NCBI GenBank assembly: GCA_026315105.1 | Contig: CM048750.1 | Coordinates: 111,073,297-111,137,296 of the forward strand | Direction: 5' to 3' | Source: Locusta migratoria | Taxonomy: Eukaryota > Arthropoda > Insecta > Orthoptera > Acrididae | DNA: 64,000 nucleotides | In this document: positions 59,471 through 64,000 of the stretch, in pieces | Layout of the letters: every line of letters begins with the position of its first letter | Position numbering within the stretch: position 1 is the stretch's first letter | Notes under the pieces: model-generated | Seen by the model: the letters and a program-made list of their open reading frames with translations, nothing else | The model's database searches: none | What the model was told of the DNA's origin: nothing | Position numbers and translations under genes: made by a program

Positions 59471-59509
59471 AATAACAGTCAGATGCACTTTACTGGCTAC
59501 AAAATGTTT

Positions 59510-60000
59510 ATTCTTTGTTGAGAACATGTAGGGTAATTTTGGTGAAACTTGTATGATCTCGCAAATGAAAGGGCGTCAAGCTTGATTAAAACAACATCCC
59601 CTGCCCAATCATGAGGATTGTTTGCCTGTAACAAGCTGGGTGACATACCCACGACTATCACTCCTCGTAATAGCCTCAACATGGCACAGGGCATCATTTT
59701 AACCATGACCTTCTTTTCCAGCTCAATGACAAAGATATACGGCAACTTGGAGGAACAGGATGTGCACTTAGTCCATTATGTCCATCGAGAACTAAGGGCT
59801 GATCATCTATAGAAAACCAAAGAATAAGAGTTGGTTCTGGTGATTTGCGCTTGAAAAGATCAAAGTGTATGGTATATCAATGTGATGTGAAACATTTGTT
59901 ACCCACTCCCAAATGCTGCTTCAGTTGTATGTAGTTCTGGCCAATATCTTTGCTTTGTAACACCAAATACATTTATATGGACTGCGAAAATCCATTGGAT
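59510..60000 (+). pseudogene. LINE ORF1 relic, opposite orientation
   Basis: Frames read FFVENM, then ACNKLGDIPTTITPRNSLNM and AQGIIL, then GNLEEQDVHLVHYVHRELRA, then YQCDVKHLLPTPKCCFSCM. These match in order the intact ORF1 (FFVENL; ACDKLGDVPVTITPHKSLNM; NLERRGVHFIRRVHRG; YQCDVKPYVPPPMRCFKC). Many stops. Older than either copy above. The right boundary is uncertain. Confidence 0.75.
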
Positions 60001-62306
60001 GGGAACTTTTCTTAAAGCGAGGGCGAGTTCCCATCTCAATGGCAACAAAATCTGATTGTGCCGATACTGAAAGAAGGTAAGCACCTTTCAAGAGTTGAAC
60101 AGCTATTGCCTTATTAAGCTCACTGATGTTATCCTTAAGTTGCTCAAACACAAATTGAGTTGGTGGTTCTGTTGTCTCCTTGAGTCTAAGGCGTTTTGGA
60201 AATTTTTCAACAATGTTAAGCTACTGCTGATGCTTTGGTCTGCCTGGAGCCTGCCACCTGGGCAACTTTTTCTCAGTATCAACACCTCATTGCTAACTTT
60301 TTCTATTTGCAATGTCTTACATCATCACTTGGTGTCAACCACATCATCACTAACCTACATGAGTGCGGTCTCCTGAGCCTGATCTCAATTTCTGTTTGGA
60401 ACTATTTGTCACACTGTACTTCCTATGTGCAGGTGACAGTTGGTACATTCAAAATGAGGTCCACATGGCTATGCATTGAGTGTCTTCCTATTTCTAGTGG
60501 CTATCAAGGTCTAGCAACAACTGTAGCTCCTCAATGTCACCCTCCTTATACAATGACTGCCTCTGGTGCTAGCTGACAACACTAAAGAGACTGATCTAGT
60601 TTCTACTTGCCTTTGTGAGGCAGGGTTCTTTGGCCTCATTGACCACCTCATGAACTGCAAGAGGTGGTGCCACATGCTCTCATCCATAGTACCCATGGTG
60701 GCCCTTGTTCCTTGGTCCAGCCTGGCTCCTACCCTTTAACTTTGTATCCTCCTCATTCTTTTACATCTGCCACAGTTTCTTATGTCTGTCTTTTTTCTGA
60801 AAATTCTTATACATGCTAGAAGAACCTCACATAATACACTATATGTTAAGTGCATGTCTGATAATTCACAGCACTTCTGTCACCACACAAGAAGCAATAA
60901 TTTATTGTTTGAGGAGCCATTTTATTTTACTACAAGAAGCAGTTTTTATGAGTTCTTCCGCAGCTCAAAATTCCTGAGAAGTCTCTCTCGCACGTCCAAT
61001 ATTATGTTCCCTTTCTCGCTGTGCACTTGATTTCACTATCACTTGCTGTTTATTTCCAACAGACTAAGAATTCAGAGTGTAAGCAATTACAAATTACTGT
61101 TACATGATACATTATTTTATGTGAAAATTGGAAAACCAAGAAGGATACATGAGTCTGAAATGACAACATAGACTTGTTGCAAGAAACACACAAATCATCA
61201 TCATTATAAAACTGTGCTCTTGGAGTTTGAGAATACTGTACAATTTCAAATGAGCAACTGATAAAATCAAGAGCTCTAAATATTACAGCTTGGAATCTCA
61301 TGAGGATGCGGATAGGTTTCTGGAAATTATCTATCCATGAAGTTTGTTTGGGAGCCTACAGAACATTCTGATGTTCAAATGTTTGTATATCTATGGGACT
61401 GAACTGCTTGGTTATTAGTCCCTACAGAACATTAAAATGGTTCTTGGGGACTCGTGGAAATAACATTTTCTGACCAAGTACAATCAAGATATGTTCAATA
61501 AGGAAAGCAGACACCTGTCTTTCATTGACATAACACATTTGCATTTATGGCTGAATGTTGTTCTCCTAGGTATTAATGGTGAACTTTCCTGAAAGAATAT
61601 TAGTACTCTTGAGCTACAGCCTTTCTAGGGTAGAATTTGCGGTTCATATTGTACTTAACATAAGAGTTTTTGTGATTCAATAGCATCATAACCATCATAA
61701 ACATACTTTTTTCTACCGTAAGTCAACAATGCAAGCTGGCACTTTGTTGTCAGCATGACAGAACTTCATGCACAGGCCCACTAATGTCATGTTGCAGTAC
61801 AACTTCATGAAACACTACATATGTCTCTCTGAACCGCAGTTCCAAAAGTGGTGTTCACATATCCGTCATATGGGAAATGACTAACTGATCTTGGGTAAAG
61901 CAAAACAAATCCTTAAGAGACATGAGTACTGTTTGGTATCTATGTACATCATTCCTCTACAGTCTTTAGCAGTACTTGGCAGGACACAGCTGTACATATT
62001 TCCACCATTTAAATGCATTTGGGAAGAAAATTTGTGTTCATTACATCATTATTGAGTTCACTAGAGAAGGAGTATAGTCATGGCTTAAGAAAAGAACTGA
62101 ACAATTTTCAGTTCATAGGAAACACTGCAGAATTTGACTTAAGCCGTTCAGGGAAATCTGGCTTCCAAAGGTGAGCTGACTTTCATAAGCAATGGGTACC
62201 CTAACTTTGTGTATTAATTTGGTCTATCCCTTACGGGTATTGCAATTTTCACAAATATTTATTACTACTGCTTATTTTCTAAATATATATAAAAAAATAA
62301 ACAAAC
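60001..62306. other. Host intron, mostly unassigned
   Basis: 60000-60770 may be further decayed LINE sequence. At 61375-61430 CAAATGTTTGTATATCTATG and GGTTATTAGTCCCTACAG form a truncated SINE tail of the 34945-35155 family. The host donor GTTTGT is at 62306. Confidence 0.4.
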
Positions 62307-62630
62307 CTGATGCTTCTGTGGTATGGATTTATAGCAAATTGAGCAGACTTGTACCATTCCTTGTGGTGATATTGGACTAGCACCCTGTGGTGGTTGAAGA
62401 GAGCATATGAAAGGGAAATACGCCTCTTTCTCTGGATTGGGGCAACAGTAGAGGAGACGTATAGAAGATGAAGGATACTCGAGTGCACACGTGTAGCAGA
62501 CGAACGTCGTAGTGTCAAGTGCTGGGGCCTGACGTTTCCTTAAAACGTAGTTGCGGTCACCGTGTGGCACACCTTGAGCCGAGTAAGCATTCCACTGGTG
62601 CAGGAGGTGCCGCTGGCAAGCAGAACATGC
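62307..62630 (-). CDS. Host gene exon, end of Cys4 module A plus module B
   Basis: 324-nt exon, phase 0 at both ends. The acceptor is ATTTCAG and the donor GTTTGT. It begins with CSAC (residues 96-99), completing module A, followed by HQW and a basic RKR stretch. Module B then starts with CYTC (139-142), has a YFPF patch, and closes with CSIC before Gln 202. The order of motifs is the same as in the later modules, and the frame is open across the whole exon, so a chance ORF is unlikely. Confidence 0.85.
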
Positions 62631-62931
62631 CTGAAATTATCAGATAAGTATTGCTTCAACAATTCAGTACCATATACATGTATTAAAATTTTATGTCCAC
62701 CAACAATGCATAGTTTGTTTTGCATTTACAAAAATAAGGTAATACAATGTAGAATACTTCATGCATCGAAAGATGCTTAATTTTTTTGGCCACTTCATTA
62801 TTCAAACATGATTTCTCCAATTTTTTTTATTACTTGTTTCAAATAATCTATAGTACTGTGAATGTGAAGCGTAGACATCTTAACAATTGCACTGTACCAA
62901 CTGAAGGAGTTCTGGTGCAGTTTAAATATAC

Positions 62932-63215
62932 CTGCACACGACCAGCAGAATCCATCGGGCGAGAGCGTGCAGGCCGTGGATGTAACATGAGACTGGGGAA
63001 GAATGGCTGTGGTGACTGAGCAGGCAGAGGAGAATTCCCACTTCCTTCACTTGTAGGAGGTGTTGCCAATGGCAAAGGTTTGGCTGATATATGACTGAGT
63101 GAACCTCGTTTGTATTCATCACCACAAACGTAACAGACTTCTGTAGCTGAATTCTTGTCTGGCATACTAAGGTCCAAAATATCTGTTCCTGTTGGGCCAG
63201 TCCCACCATAAGGAC
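62932..63215 (-). CDS. Host gene exon, Cys4 module A first half
   Basis: Coding exon, most 5' in the window. The acceptor is a T-rich tract ending TTACAG at 63216-63217, and the donor is GTATAT from 62931. It starts with two bases of a split codon and ends in phase 0 after Gln, giving 94 full codons. The peptide has a Gly-rich start, then CYVCG at about residues 27-31, then a Pro/Ser-rich linker and an FFPSL patch. The second CxxC of this module is encoded by the next exon, so the 301-bp intron cuts the module between its two metal-binding pairs. Upstream exons are probably outside the window. Confidence 0.82.
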
Positions 63216-63649
63216 CTGTAACAAAATATTACTGTTAAGCCATATTCCTTAAGCTACTCGATACAAAGCAGTGTTAGTCAGTATATTATTTATTGCAACT
63301 ACTCCAAAACACTTATAAATGACACTGTAATAATAAAACCTACAAAAAGTTTATTTTAACAGTGACCATTAAAGGGATGCACTTCTGACTACTTAATTGC
63401 CTTTCATTACAAGTTTGAGTGATACTCATACTGTTGACTCTTTAACTGCACTGATTTCAACTGCTAAACTGTGACTGTTTAGTTAATTAATAAATTTATA
63501 AAAACAATCACTGAAATAGAAATATTGCTGTGTTGCATGAAATGTTGTATAGCAGCACTCCTGGCTGGCATGCTGCAGGTCACTAGTTTTAAACCCAACC
63601 ACCAACAATTGTGCATTTCAGGGAGATTCTAGGAATTCGCCTTTTCTTC
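63216..63649. other. Upstream host intron
   Basis: T-rich acceptor adjoining 63215 on the minus strand. Otherwise AT-rich. No further exon seen. Confidence 0.5.
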
Positions 63650-64000
63650 TTCTTTTTTTTTTTGGGGGGGGGGGGGGGGTGGGGGTGGGGGTGGGGGGGG
63701 GGTTGCTTGAAGGTCATCAGTCCCACATTCCACCGCTAGGCAGCACAAGAAAAGACATAAATGTGGAAAAAGACCAGCGTTTAAAATAGCAAATGGAAGG
63801 AAAATCCAAATCAGTAAAATTACAAGGAAATCGACGAGAGACAACACGAAATAAAATGATCACACAGAAACACTGAACAATGAAAAGAAGTAAAATGACA
63901 AAGCCGATGTCTGTGGTCGACCAGCCATGAGATTAAAAAGAGGAAGGGTCAACTATGCGGCAATACTAGGAAGCCTCCATTTAGAGGACACAAGATGAGA
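63650..64000 (-). mobile_element. Probable LINE 3' end, cut by the window edge
   Basis: After a poly-T/poly-G tract (63651-63702), GAAGGTCATCAGTCCCACAT and a following A-rich stretch up to GACCAGCCATGAGATTAAAA resemble the 3' region of the RNase H LINE copies (TCATCAGTCCCCTGTTCC... and GCTGGTCACTGAGATAAAAA at 50920-50940). Confidence 0.5.

Overview
The window is eukaryotic nuclear DNA, most likely from an insect. Five short coding exons with GT/AG borders are separated by introns of up to 34 kb. Those introns are packed with decayed LINEs, Penelope-like elements, tRNA-derived SINEs, DNA transposons, a Helitron and long (AC)n, (GA)n and poly-A tracts. From memory, the SINE and LINE families resemble those of grasshoppers and locusts (Schistocerca-like). 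That assignment is an inference and was not searched.

One host gene lies on the minus strand and runs through almost the whole window. Its exons, in transcript order, are 63215-62932, 62630-62307, 58257-57719, 23724-23286 and 11733-11491. Every junction is phase-compatible. They encode a continuous stretch of about 609 residues that is open at both ends. It holds five tandem modules, each with a CxxC pair, usually an FPF-type patch, and a second CxxC pair, which look like repeated Cys4 zinc-binding units. I could not name the family.

The rest is mobile DNA. At 3.5-6.6 kb lie Penelope-like remains: a GIY-YIG endonuclease domain inside a 150-bp palindrome, a hammerhead-ribozyme-like motif and a reverse transcriptase piece. 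At 7-15.5 kb lie LINE and SINE fragments. At 16.1-21.5 kb lies a decayed full-length LINE with an RNase H domain and a 13-bp target duplication. At 25.1-26.3 kb lies a hAT-like element with a near-perfect 8-bp duplication. At 28.9-34.4 kb lies a Penelope-like element invaded by a DNA transposon with a broken CENP-B/DDE transposase. At 35.2-36.1 kb lies a non-autonomous Helitron, at 40.3-40.9 kb a Tigger-like miniature element, and at 41.6-42.2 kb an almost perfect 600-bp palindrome.

The 43.6-56.8 kb segment is a readable nest. An old CR1-like LINE with an esterase-like first ORF was entered by three later LINEs. The youngest, at 50687-56651, has two intact ORFs (a 504-aa zinc-knuckle protein and a 1232-aa endonuclease/RT/RNase H protein), an 11-bp target duplication and a 2-nt gap between its ORFs. 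It is a good candidate for a recently active autonomous retrotransposon, and its older sister is the 16-21 kb copy in the same orientation. Both sit in the sense direction inside introns of the host gene.
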